Below are positions 1-7,420 of a DNA stretch of 42,927 nucleotides, piece after piece. Every line of letters starts with the position of its first letter. Positions within the stretch are counted from its first letter, which is position 1. The stretch is from positions 1-42,927 of the forward strand of contig DAOVRZ010000039.1 of NCBI GenBank assembly GCA_030627905.1, given 5' to 3'. Made by a program: the position numbers and the translations under genes. The stretch comes from JAGMES01 sp023128035. Lineage in GTDB: Bacteria > Bacillota > Halanaerobiia > DY22613. The notes beneath the pieces were generated by a model, which was given only the letters and a program-made list of their open reading frames with translations, did not search any database and was not told the DNA's origin.

Positions 1-140
1 CAAAACCAGCACGATAGGAATCATAAACTGCGATAAGAACTCTAGTTGAGTGAGCCGTATGAGGGAAAACTTCACGTACGGTTCTTAGTGGAGGGAGATG
101 GAAACGGGGCTTCTGCTACCGCGCCATCTTTCGACCCAAC
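1..140 (+). mobile_element. Group II intron, 3' end (domains V and VI)
   Basis: Positions 52-84 form the 33-nt domain V hairpin of a group II intron: GAGCCGTA at the 5' side pairs with TACGGTTC at the 3' side, with a GAAAA-type tip and the catalytic AGC triad at 53-55. Positions 85-137 can fold as domain VI, with AGATGG pairing CCATCT around an inner C/G-rich stem. The 3' boundary is probably the AC at 139-140, since these introns end in AY. The intron-encoded reverse transcriptase, if any, lies outside the window on the left. It sits immediately before the 5' arm of a terminator. Domain V identity is firm; the exact 3' splice site is inferred. Confidence 0.8.
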
Positions 141-191
141 CTGAAATTGTGCAGAACGTAAGACGTGATGCCCAGTTTCAGGATTTTTTTC
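140..191 (+). terminator. Rho-independent terminator after the intron
   Basis: CCTGAAATTG at 140-149 pairs with CAGTTTCAGG at 173-182 (one G-T pair), followed by a T-run at 184-191. It presumably ended the gene into or beside which the intron inserted, and it insulates the pst promoter from upstream transcription. Confidence 0.75.
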
Positions 192-267
192 TTTAACATT
201 TATTTAACAACAACATTATATTTATTAACAAACTAATCATTTGGTTTTAACAAAGATCTGATACAAT
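192..267 (+). promoter_or_regulatory. pst promoter with phased PhoP-like boxes
   Basis: TTAACA occurs at 193-198, 204-209, 225-230 and 247-252. The first two start 11 bp apart and the others 21 and 22 bp apart, so all lie close to one 11-bp helical phase, with degenerate boxes in the gaps. This is the arrangement of Pho boxes bound by PhoP in Bacillus. A -10-like TACAAT follows at 262-267. Inference: phosphate starvation, through a PhoPR system, activates pstSCAB. Confidence 0.65.
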
Positions 268-314
268 TACCTTGCAAGCAAAAATTACAACGATCCATAA
301 GGGAGGAATTTTTG

Positions 315-1250
315 ATGACATTGAAAAAGGGTATGAGTTTAGCAGTAGCTTTATTGCTAGTTGTTGGAGGAATCTTTGTAGCAAGTGGAAATTTATCTGT
401 ATGGGATAAAGACAGCAATAAAAATCTTTCCGGTTATCTACAGATTAAAGGTTCAGATACAATTGTAAATCTCGCACAAATTCTTGCAGAACATTACATG
501 GAAGATCGTCCAAAGGTTGCAGTTTCAGTTACAGGTGGCGGTTCAGGAACAGGTATCGCAGCCCTGATTAATGGTCAAATTGATATAGCTGATGCGTCTC
601 GTGCGATTAAAGATAAAGAGATTAAGCAAGCACAAGAACGCGGAGTAACTCCTGTAGAATTTGTTATCGGAATGGATGGAGTATCCTTTATCGTCAATGA
701 AAATAGTCCTGTTAAAGGATTGAGTTTAGAACAATTAGGTGCGATTTACCGCGGTGAGATCACAAATTGGAAAGAATTTGGAGGAGAAGATTGGTCAATT
801 GTTCTTTACGGTCGTCAAAGTAATTCTGGAACGTATGGCTTTGTACAGGAATTTGTATTAAAAGGTGATTACTCAGCTAACATGATGAGAATGAATGGTA
901 ACGCTCAAATTGTTGAAGCTGTTAAAGCTGATAAATCTGGAATCGGTTATGTAGGAGTTTCATATGTAAAAGATGACAAAGGAAATGAAATTCCTGGATT
1001 AAATGTTATGGCAGTTAGCAAGGATGCAAATTCTAAGGCTTATAGTCCACTTAATACTGCTGCTGTAATAGCTGGTGACTATCCTGTAGCTCGTCCTCTT
1101 TTCCAATATAGTAATGGTACACCTGAAGGCGTTGCTAGAGATTGGATCGAGTTTGTATTAAGTGAAGAAGGTCAAAAAATTGTTGAAGCAGAAGGTTTCT
1201 TTGTAACTCCTGCTAACTATGCAGCTCAAAATGCTGAAAATTTAAAGTGA
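315..1250 (+). CDS. pstS: Phosphate ABC transporter, phosphate-binding protein PstS
   Basis: Captures inorganic phosphate outside the membrane and delivers it to PstCA. The start is ATG 315, 8 nt after GGGAGG at 301-306; an in-frame TTG at 312 is less well placed. The 311-aa product has a hydrophobic N-terminal segment (about 8-25) but no cysteine lipobox, so it is anchored by this helix or released, unlike the lipoprotein PstS usual in Gram-positives. Ligand-loop motifs KGSDT (45-49), GGGSGTG (74-80) and IADASR (91-96) are intact, as is RQSNSGT further on. The length fits the short PstS family (270-320 aa). The stop codon coincides with the first bases of a repeat element, so that insertion may have set the present C-terminus. 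Confidence 0.95.
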   Translation: MTLKKGMSLAVALLLVVGGIFVASGNLSVWDKDSNKNLSGYLQIKGSDTIVNLAQILAEHYMEDRPKVAVSVTGGGSGTGIAALINGQIDIADASRAIKDKEIKQAQERGVTPVEFVIGMDGVSFIVNENSPVKGLSLEQLGAIYRGEITNWKEFGGEDWSIVLYGRQSNSGTYGFVQEFVLKGDYSANMMRMNGNAQIVEAVKADKSGIGYVGVSYVKDDKGNEIPGLNVMAVSKDANSKAYSPLNTAAVIAGDYPVARPLFQYSNGTPEGVARDWIEFVLSEEGQKIVEAEGFFVTPANYAAQNAENLK

Positions 1251-1363
1251 ACTCGTCCAGCTAAAGCTGAACATTGGGGCTTCAGTGGGGGATTCTACCC
1301 CCACTGAAGATTAAAAACAATTCCCACCACTTATAGAAGTGGGGGTCTTATCTCAAAAGATAA
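1247..1363 (+). repeat. 117-bp three-hairpin repeat, copy A
   Basis: Nearly identical to 16823-16938. It contains CAGCT-AA-AGCTG, a perfect 12-bp stem at 1280-1291/1298-1309 (CTTCAGTGGGGG, loop ATTCTA), and CCACTT-ATAG-AAGTGG near the 3' side. Such a distal hairpin, preceded by structured sequence, resembles the right end of IS200/IS605-type elements, where the transposon end and an omega/reRNA scaffold overlap. No tnpB or tnpA is present, so it is a solo end or an independent short repeat. Its first bases GTGA include the stop codon of pstS. Confidence 0.65.
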
Positions 1364-1379
1364 GTTTATAAATATTTTC

Positions 1380-1440
1380 CCTGATAAACCCAACTACCAC
1401 TATCAGGAAAGGCCTGATCCTTCCCAAAAGTCAGGTTTTT
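1380..1440 (+). terminator. Stem-loops between pstS and pstC, probable attenuator
   Basis: CCTGATA at 1380-1386 pairs with TATCAGG at 1401-1407, and CCTGA at 1413-1417 pairs with TCAGG at 1431-1435 followed by five T. Both stems are short. Partial termination here would leave PstS in excess over the membrane components, which is the usual stoichiometry. This role is inferred. Confidence 0.4.
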
Positions 1441-1447
1441 CCCCATG

Positions 1448-1580
1448 TTTAACAACATTTTTGGAAGGGTTTATGTTCCCAATCTTCTGCAAGTCAGAGT
1501 AGATACTTTTATAAGATTTTCTGTGGTTGGAGTTAAAAGTCCTTCCGAAAGTTGTTAACAAAAGCTGCTTGCAGATTAAT
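1448..1580 (+). repeat. 133-bp MITE-like element, pst copy
   Basis: Bounded by an imperfect inverted repeat: TTTAACAACATTTTTGGAAGG at the left against CCTTCCGAAAGTTGTTAAC at 1540-1558. The last 40 bp match the element at 34471-34602 (inverted there) with one mismatch; the left 21 bp also match well and the middle ~72 bp have diverged at constant length. No ORF fits inside. It ends just before the pstC ribosome binding site. Either a miniature transposon-like element or a structured RNA element. Confidence 0.65.
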
Positions 1581-1599
1581 AAAAAAGGAGGGATTTTAC

Positions 1600-2523
1600 G
1601 TGGTTAGTTATGAGACTAGTTTTGTTGCGCGAAAGCGTGCAAGGCAATTAAAAAATTGGAAAGAAACATGTATTAAATATTTCTTTTTAGTTAATGGACT
1701 CCTAGCGATTTTTGTATTGTTGGGAATATTTTATTTATTGTTAATCAATGCTATACCTTTTTTTAAAGAAATTAGTCTTAAAGAGTTTTTAGGAACGAAG
1801 ACCTGGAATCCTACAGGTTGGAATGGAGCAGAATATGGAATACTTTCTATGGTTGTTAGTACACTGATGGTGACTTTTGGGGCGATGGTTATTGCAGTTC
1901 CATTAGGTATTGGTTGTGCGGCTTATTTAGCCGAAGTTGCTTCACCTAGATTTCGGGAAGTAGTTAAACCAATTGTAGAAATTCTAGCAGGTATTCCTTC
2001 TGTAGTAATTGGTTTTATCGGAATTGTAGTTCTTGGACCTGTGATTGCTAAAATTTTTGGAACTACAAACGGCTTAAATGGAATTAATGGTTCTCTTCTA
2101 TTAAGTATCATGGCACTACCTACGATAATTTCAATATCAGAGGATGCTATTTCCTCGGTACCGATTGAATATAAAAAAGCTTCTTTAGCTTTAGGAGCAA
2201 ATCGCTGGCAAACATTGATTACAGTTACGATTCCTGCTGCTCTTTCTGGGATTATAGCATCAGTTATGTTAGGTATGGGTCGGGCCATTGGAGAAACGAT
2301 GACAGTTTTAATGGCAACAGGGAACGCACCAGCATTTCCTAAAGGATTTACTTTTTCAGTACGGACAATGACTTCAACGATTGCTATTGAATTAGGGGAA
2401 GTACCGTATTATTCTACTCATTTTCATTCTCTTTTTGCAATTGGTCTAGTATTATTTATGATGACTTTTGTGGTGAATTTATTTTCTGATCTTATTCTTC
2501 AAAAGTATCAGGAGGTGGAGTAA
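1600..2523 (+). CDS. pstC: Phosphate ABC transporter permease PstC
   Basis: Membrane half of the PstCA channel. The GTG start at 1600 is chosen because AAGGAGGG lies at 1585-1592; extending upstream to the TTG at 1552 would enter the repeat element. The 307-aa product has an N-terminal basic stretch, about six membrane helices, and the permease coupling loop with ALGANRWQT and GMGRAIGET, which contacts the PstB ATPase. It is followed after 1 nt by pstA, indicating translational coupling. Length agrees with the family (about 300). Confidence 0.95.
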   Translation: MVSYETSFVARKRARQLKNWKETCIKYFFLVNGLLAIFVLLGIFYLLLINAIPFFKEISLKEFLGTKTWNPTGWNGAEYGILSMVVSTLMVTFGAMVIAVPLGIGCAAYLAEVASPRFREVVKPIVEILAGIPSVVIGFIGIVVLGPVIAKIFGTTNGLNGINGSLLLSIMALPTIISISEDAISSVPIEYKKASLALGANRWQTLITVTIPAALSGIIASVMLGMGRAIGETMTVLMATGNAPAFPKGFTFSVRTMTSTIAIELGEVPYYSTHFHSLFAIGLVLFMMTFVVNLFSDLILQKYQEVE

Positions 2524-2524
2524 G

Positions 2525-3385
2525 TTGGGAAAAAAGGATATGCGTGAAGTAAATGAAAAAATCGGTTTTGGGTTATTAAGATTTGCTATGATAGTAGTGG
2601 TAGCTATTTTGGGTATAATTTTATTTGATATTTTTTCAAAAGGGTTTGGTGTCATCAGTTGGGAGTTTTTAACTAAAGCTCCTAAGAATCGAATGACTGA
2701 AGGTGGAATCTTTCCTGCGATTGTTGGAACTATTTATGTAACTTTTATAACCGCATTACTGGCTATCCCTGTAGGGATCTCTGCCGCGATTTATCTAACT
2801 GAATATGCAAAGCAGGGTAGGCTTACTCGTATTATTCGTATGGCGATTAGGAATCTTTCAGGGGTTCCTTCAATAGTATATGGTTTATTTGGAGTAGCAG
2901 TATTTGTTGAGTCTTTGAAGTTTGGTTTTTCTCTTCTCTCTGCAGGAATGACATTGGGATTGATGACTTTGCCTGTAGTAATCACTGCAAGTGAGGAAGC
3001 TTTGAAGACAGTACCAAAGTCATACAGAGAAGGAGCACTAGCTCTGGGGGCTACTAAGTGGCAGACCATTAAGACTAATGTTTTACCCTCAGCAACTCCA
3101 GGCATGATGACAGGAGCGATTCTAGGACTTTCCAGGGCTACTGGAGAAACTGCACCAATTATTTTTACAGGTGCTGCTTTCTTCTTACCATTTTTGCCCA
3201 ACAGTATCAAGAGTCAGTTTATGGCATTACCATATCATCTATATGTTATGTCTACTCAGCATCACTCGATTATGCAAGTACGGCCCCTAGCATATGGTAC
3301 AGCTCTTGTATTGATTACACTAGTTTTACTAATGAATTTAATTGCTATTATTATTCGGTATAGATTTAGGAAGAGATTTAAATAA
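2525..3385 (+). CDS. pstA: Phosphate ABC transporter permease PstA
   Basis: Second permease of the phosphate transporter. It starts at TTG 2525 behind AGGAGGTGG (2510-2518), which lies inside the end of pstC. The 286-aa protein has about six transmembrane helices and the coupling motif ALGATKWQT followed by LGLSRATGETAPI, diagnostic of PstA. Length is normal. The pstB gene follows after 32 nt in the same direction. Confidence 0.95.
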   Translation: MGKKDMREVNEKIGFGLLRFAMIVVVAILGIILFDIFSKGFGVISWEFLTKAPKNRMTEGGIFPAIVGTIYVTFITALLAIPVGISAAIYLTEYAKQGRLTRIIRMAIRNLSGVPSIVYGLFGVAVFVESLKFGFSLLSAGMTLGLMTLPVVITASEEALKTVPKSYREGALALGATKWQTIKTNVLPSATPGMMTGAILGLSRATGETAPIIFTGAAFFLPFLPNSIKSQFMALPYHLYVMSTQHHSIMQVRPLAYGTALVLITLVLLMNLIAIIIRYRFRKRFK

Positions 3386-3417
3386 GGTGTTAAACAAATT
3401 GAAGGTGGTGGAATAAA

Positions 3418-4191
3418 ATGAACATCTCTAATAATGGAATAACAAAAATTAAAGTGTCAAATTTAAATTTTTACTATGGTAGTTTTCATGCTTTGAAAAA
3501 TATCTCACTTGATGCCTATAAAAATCGTGTTACTGCATTGATCGGTCCGTCTGGTTGTGGTAAATCAACTTTTCTTAGAACGATAAATCGGATGAATGAT
3601 CTGATCGAAGGAGCAAGTGTAAAAGGAAATATAGCAATTGATGGTCAGGATATATATCAGAAAGATATAGATATAGTCGATCTTAGAAAACGTGTGGGTA
3701 TGGTTTTTCAACGTCCCAATCCATTTCCAAAATCAGTTTACGACAATATAGCTTATGGTCCACGTATTCATGGTATCAAAAAACGAGATGAATTGGATGG
3801 AATTGTGGAAGAAAGTTTAAAAGCTAGTGCGCTATGGGATGAGGTGAAAGATCGTCTACATGATTCTGCTATAGGTCTTTCTGGTGGTCAGCAACAGAGA
3901 TTGTGTATTGCAAGAGCTTTAGCAGTAAAACCAGAGATTATTTTAATGGATGAACCTGCATCTGCTTTAGACCCTATTGCTACTGGAAGAATAGAAGAAT
4001 TGATTGATATTTTACGTGAGAACTATACAATAGTAATTGTAACCCATAACATGCAGCAAGCAGCTCGTGTTTCTGATTATACAGCTTTTTTCTTAATGGG
4101 AGAGATTGTAGAATATAACGAGACGGGGGTGATTTTTGAAAGACCAGCAGATCAGAGAACTGAGGATTACATTACTGGTCGTTTTGGATAA
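3418..4191 (+). CDS. pstB: Phosphate ABC transporter ATP-binding protein PstB
   Basis: Cytoplasmic ATPase that powers PstCA. The 257-aa protein carries Walker A GPSGCGKST (43-51), Q-loop Q98, signature LSGGQ (154-158) and Walker B ILMDEP (175-180), with the H-loop in VTHNMQQA. The region FQRPNPFP is typical of PstB. ATG 3418 follows GAAGGTGGTGG. The end of the gene carries promoter-like sequence for phoU. Confidence 0.97.
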   Translation: MNISNNGITKIKVSNLNFYYGSFHALKNISLDAYKNRVTALIGPSGCGKSTFLRTINRMNDLIEGASVKGNIAIDGQDIYQKDIDIVDLRKRVGMVFQRPNPFPKSVYDNIAYGPRIHGIKKRDELDGIVEESLKASALWDEVKDRLHDSAIGLSGGQQQRLCIARALAVKPEIILMDEPASALDPIATGRIEELIDILRENYTIVIVTHNMQQAARVSDYTAFFLMGEIVEYNETGVIFERPADQRTEDYITGRFG

Positions 4192-4196
4192 AAATG

Positions 4197-4236
4197 TTAA
4201 GAAAAGGTTAAAAAAACGTAGAGAATGTGATATAAT
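4197..4236 (+). promoter_or_regulatory. Candidate internal promoter for phoU
   Basis: TATAAT lies at 4231-4236. TTAAGA at 4197-4202 and TTAAAA at 4208-4213 are spaced 11 bp apart like degenerate PhoP boxes, the second at -35 distance (17 bp). It could let phoU be expressed separately from pstSCAB. Suggestive only. Confidence 0.4.
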
Positions 4237-4318
4237 GTTTATAAAGCAGGTGAATAGATTTATGGCAAAAGATCAAGAACCTGTAAATAAAGTGGACATG
4301 TGGGAAGGAGTGAGTATA

Positions 4319-4969
4319 GTGCCACGTAGAAGTTTTGATGAAGAACTCAAAGCATTAAAAGAAGAAATGCTAAAAATGGGTTCATATGTGGAAGAAGCTA
4401 TTCATAAAGCAGTTAAAGCATTAGCTGAGCAAAATTTGGAGGTTGCAAAACTTGTTAATGAAGAAGATGAGCGAATTGACGAGTATGAAGTAAAGATTGA
4501 AGAGAAGTGTATTCGCTTAATTGCTCTTCAGCAACCAGTTGCTAAAGATTTGCGTACTATTGGAATGATTACTAAGATCATTACGGATTTAGAAAGAATC
4601 GGTGATAATGCCTGTAATATTGCTCGGATTGTGCAGAAGATTGGGGAAGAACCTTTAATCAAACCATTAATTGATATTCCTCGCATGGCAGATTTAGCTC
4701 GGTTAATGGTACACCAGAGTTTAAATGCTTTTGTTAATCAAGACCCAAATTTAGCACGAGAGACAGCTAAACAGGATGAAGAAGTAGATATTTTGAATGA
4801 TCAAATATTTCGCGAATTGCTGACATTTATGATGGCTGATCCAACTATAATAAATCAAGCAACTTATTTATTGTTTGTTGGTCGTTATCTTGAAAGAATT
4901 GCTGATCATGCAACAAATATTTGTGAGAGAGTAATTTATATGGAAACAGGCAATCGAGAAAATTTCTAA
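4319..4969 (+). CDS. phoU: Phosphate signalling protein PhoU
   Basis: Negative regulator that links PstB activity to the Pho two-component system. The GTG at 4319 is chosen: GAAGGAG at 4304-4310 precedes it and the product then begins VPRRSFDEELKAL, the normal PhoU N-terminus; starts further upstream would add an unrelated extension overlapping pstB. The 216-aa protein is two three-helix PhoU repeats. Each has the metal-ligand motif: ERIGDNACNIA in the first and ERIADHATNI in the second. A terminator follows. Confidence 0.93.
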   Translation: MPRRSFDEELKALKEEMLKMGSYVEEAIHKAVKALAEQNLEVAKLVNEEDERIDEYEVKIEEKCIRLIALQQPVAKDLRTIGMITKIITDLERIGDNACNIARIVQKIGEEPLIKPLIDIPRMADLARLMVHQSLNAFVNQDPNLARETAKQDEEVDILNDQIFRELLTFMMADPTIINQATYLLFVGRYLERIADHATNICERVIYMETGNRENF

Positions 4970-4973
4970 GAAT

Positions 4974-5011
4974 AAAAGGTATGTGTAAATGTGCATATAC
5001 CTTTTATTTTT
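4974..5011 (+). terminator. Terminator of the pst-phoU operon
   Basis: AAAAGGTAT at 4974-4982 pairs with ATACCTTTT at 4997-5005 and is followed by ATTTTTAG. Confidence 0.85.
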
Positions 5012-5034
5012 AGATGAGGAAAACTTATTAAGAA

Positions 5035-5090
5035 AAAGCCCTGATGAATGTGTAAATTTTACATACTCAGGGCTTTCTTGATATTTCCTT
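5035..5090 (+). terminator. Second stem-loop downstream of phoU
   Basis: AAAGCCCTGA at 5035-5044 pairs perfectly with TCAGGGCTTT at 5067-5076, with further inner pairing (TGTAA/TTACA). The downstream side is T-rich but interrupted. It may be a back-up terminator, or the left boundary of the degenerate sequence that follows. Confidence 0.5.
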
Positions 5091-5108
5091 TTCATTCCAT
5101 CAGAAGGG

Positions 5109-5290
5109 ATGAATCGGAGAGAATTTGCTGATAGAATAAATCATTGCTTGAGTGATTTAGGATTTTCCTTAGAAGAAGGAGTTTATCATAGAGACATCAA
5201 AATAAATATGTTAAAATTTCTCTTATGACTTAGGATTAAAGGATAATCAAGTTGATAATATTGTGAAGTATGTAAATGATAATATAGACT
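5109..5290 (+). pseudogene. Short gene remnant with frameshift
   Basis: ATG 5109 opens 39 codons (beginning MNRREFADRINHC) ending at TGA 5226. A shift of one base near 5205-5220 continues as SYDLGLKDNQVDNIVKYV and stops at 5288-5290. Both pieces have protein-like composition, and together they would give about 60 residues. I do not recognise the family. It may be a decayed regulator or mobile-element gene; it may also be non-coding. Confidence 0.3.
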
Positions 5291-5305
5291 AGCGGAATGA
5301 AGACA

Positions 5306-5344
5306 AAAAAGACTCTCAAGGAATTTTCTTGAGAGTCTTTTTAA
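5306..5344. terminator. Bidirectional terminator
   Basis: AAAAAGACTCTCAAG at 5306-5320 pairs perfectly with CTTGAGAGTCTTTTT at 5328-5342. A-rich and T-rich flanks make it work on both strands; on the minus strand it ends the carboxypeptidase gene. Confidence 0.9.
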
Positions 5345-5346
5345 GT

Positions 5347-6657
5347 TTAACTTAAGTATTCTTCTAATGTTATGTTTTGATACGCAATCTTTTTTGCATT
5401 CTCTATCCCAACATAACGAAGATGCCATGGTTCATATTGATATCCTGTAATGTGCTCTTTTCCTTTTAAATAACGTATAATAAATCCAAATTGATGAGCA
5501 TTCTCTTCAAGCCATTTTCCTTCTTTTGTTTCTCCAAAATATTGTGTTAAATGGAAATTTACTGTTGGACTGGTCACATCCATTGCAAGTCCAGTTTGAT
5601 GCTCACTTTCTCCTGGTTTGGCACTAAATTGATTGGCTCTTTCCGTTCCATATGTCATAACATTTGCAGTAAATATTGCTTCTTGACGTTCATATGAACG
5701 ATAACCAGAAGTGGCATACAAGTCAATGTTATTCTGCTTTGCTTTTCCAAACAGTTCTTCAAGAGCTAATGCAGCATCTTGCCTCATCAATTTTTTAGGA
5801 TTAAATTCTTTAAAAGGAAATGGAACATTTGGTACCACAAGATTTTCTGGAACATAATCTGAAGGTAGGTTATTTTTTTTATTCACTAATACTAAAGCAT
5901 TGCGTGGGTTAGACGGAATGATGTTATCTTTATTTGGAATACGTAAAGTTTGTCCAATATAAATCGTATTATTGGTTACTAAGTTGACAATCTTCAATTG
6001 TTCGATCGTTATATTGTATTGTCTTGCAATATTAAATAATGTGTCTCCTGGCTTCACAATATATGTACTCTGTTGTTGTTTTGAAATTTTTAAGTGCTGC
6101 CCTACATAGATTAGATTACTGGTTAATCCATTGATTGATTTTAATTGAGCGACTGTTGTGCCAAATTGGTTTGCAATATTAAATAACGAATCTCCTGGCT
6201 TCACAGTATAAGTATCTTGTTGCTGTGGTGAAATCTTTAATAGTTGTCCTATGTAGATTAGATTACCGGTTAATCCATTGATTGATTTTAATTGAGCAAC
6301 GGTTGTGTCGAATTTGTTTGCAATTTTGAAAAGGGTATCACCAGATTTAACTGTATATGTAGTCGTATAAGCTTGTACCTGGTTTCTATTGAGGGCTGTG
6401 CTAGCTGAAGCATTAATAGAACTCAAAGGAAGTGAAGCTATTAGTAATGAACCAAGCATAATCTTAACTGTCTTTACTTTAAGAATCGGTAACTTCTCTG
6501 CAATATATTCTTGGATTCCTTTTTTTAAGTTTTCTTCTTTTCCTTTTTGTGTTTCATAAAATTCTTGTGAAAATTCACTTAATTGTTGATCCAAAAATAA
6601 TACAACTATATAACCATCCTGATCTTTGATTATTTTATGACCAGTAAACCATTTCAT
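5347..6657 (-). CDS. LysM-repeat D-alanyl-D-alanine carboxypeptidase (M15/VanY family)
   Basis: Trims D-Ala from peptidoglycan stem peptides. The 436-aa protein has a ~60-residue cytoplasmic N-terminal part, one membrane segment (about 65-82), three LysM cell-wall-binding repeats (about 100-142, 149-191, 199-241; each like VKPGDSLFNIA) and a C-terminal M15 peptidase domain (290-430). Zinc ligands are visible in SEHQTGLAMDVT (H353, D360) and WHLRYVG (H412), plus the family SGYRS at 317-321. ATG 6657 follows AGGTGGTGA on the minus strand. The LysM repeats are also near-repeats in DNA, so copy number may vary. The uncleaved-looking N-terminus suggests a membrane-tethered enzyme. Confidence 0.92.
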   Translation of the reverse strand: MKWFTGHKIIKDQDGYIVVLFLDQQLSEFSQEFYETQKGKEENLKKGIQEYIAEKLPILKVKTVKIMLGSLLIASLPLSSINASASTALNRNQVQAYTTTYTVKSGDTLFKIANKFDTTVAQLKSINGLTGNLIYIGQLLKISPQQQDTYTVKPGDSLFNIANQFGTTVAQLKSINGLTSNLIYVGQHLKISKQQQSTYIVKPGDTLFNIARQYNITIEQLKIVNLVTNNTIYIGQTLRIPNKDNIIPSNPRNALVLVNKKNNLPSDYVPENLVVPNVPFPFKEFNPKKLMRQDAALALEELFGKAKQNNIDLYATSGYRSYERQEAIFTANVMTYGTERANQFSAKPGESEHQTGLAMDVTSPTVNFHLTQYFGETKEGKWLEENAHQFGFIIRYLKGKEHITGYQYEPWHLRYVGIENAKKIAYQNITLEEYLS

Positions 6658-6843
6658 ATTATCACCACCTGTTATTATTGTTTGCTGGTGAGAGATATAT
6701 TATTCTATTGGATTTATATAATACGAAGGAGTGAAAAACTGTTCATTTAAAAATTTTCTATTTAGATAAGCACGGTGAACCGTATAATTGTTAGTGGTAA
6801 TTTCATAGGAACTACTGAAGGTTAAACCACCAGAAATAGAGTG

Positions 6844-6902
6844 TTGACAATTGTTTTTCTGTAAGTTATAATAAGGTTATAAATACTTATATATAGTTAT
6901 AT
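6844..6902 (+). promoter_or_regulatory. Sigma-A promoter and repeated half-sites before the XRE gene
   Basis: TTGACA at 6844-6849 and TATAAT at 6867-6872 are separated by exactly 17 bp. GTTATAA at 6865 and 6876 and GTTATAT at 6896 form direct repeats 11 and 20 bp apart, overlapping the -10 and start region. These are plausible binding sites for the encoded repressor (autoregulation, inferred). Confidence 0.75.
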
Positions 6903-6924
6903 TACATCAAAGGAGGAGAATACA

Positions 6925-7248
6925 ATGTGTCAAAATGATTTACAAACTATTAAGAAACGAATTGCTCTGGCCCGTAAGGAGGCAGGACATACTCAGGGAG
7001 AGATGGCTAAACTATTGGGTATTAGTCAACCTGCTTATTCGTACTATGAATCAGGAGATAAACCTTTGCCTGTAGCTAAAATAAATAAAATAGCTCAAAT
7101 TTTAGACCAATCTATCTCGTGTTTCATGGAAGAATCTTATGTAAGCGGTGAAAAAGAAAAGGTGTTAGAAAATATTTCTAATCAATTTGAGAAAATGAAT
7201 GGGTATCTGGAGCGAATTGTTGAAATTTTGGAGAAGCATTATAGTTAA
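6925..7248 (+). CDS. XRE-family transcriptional regulator
   Basis: Small 107-aa DNA-binding protein. Residues about 8-62 form the five-helix Cro/CI-type domain, with GEMAKLLGISQPAYSYYESG as the HTH core. The C-terminal 35 residues (NISNQFEKMNGYLERIVEIL) look like a coiled-coil dimerisation helix. ATG 6925 is preceded by AAAGGAGGAG. It stands alone under its own strong promoter and is divergent from the carboxypeptidase gene, so it could control either itself or that gene. No metal- or ligand-binding domain is seen. Confidence 0.85.
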   Translation: MCQNDLQTIKKRIALARKEAGHTQGEMAKLLGISQPAYSYYESGDKPLPVAKINKIAQILDQSISCFMEESYVSGEKEKVLENISNQFEKMNGYLERIVEILEKHYS

Positions 7249-7420
7249 TTTGTTGAAGTTGTAATGGAATTTATGTACAGAGGACTGATATAACATTTAA
7301 ACGATAAAATATCAACCGCAAGAAGGAAATCTTAAAGTTTTAGCTAATAGTTTATATACTTGTTCTTTTTTATCAACGATTTTGAAATGGAAAACATTCT
7401 TTAAGTGGGGGGGTTTGAAA

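Noticed and set aside
1552..1599. In-frame TTG extension of pstC by 16 codons
   Set aside because: It lies within the 133-bp repeat and has no ribosome binding site; GTG 1600 has AAGGAGGG at the right distance.
1923..2288. Long antisense ORF within pstC (and a similar one within pstA at 2791-3210)
   Set aside because: No ribosome binding site, no protein-like motifs, and fully explained as antisense of membrane-protein codons.
4136..4318. Longer N-terminus for PhoU
   Set aside because: The extension overlaps pstB in another frame and has no similarity to PhoU; GTG 4319 gives the family N-terminus.
5990..6360. Three near-repeats of ~140 bp that look like a repeat array
   Set aside because: They encode the three LysM domains of the carboxypeptidase and are not an independent repeat or CRISPR array.
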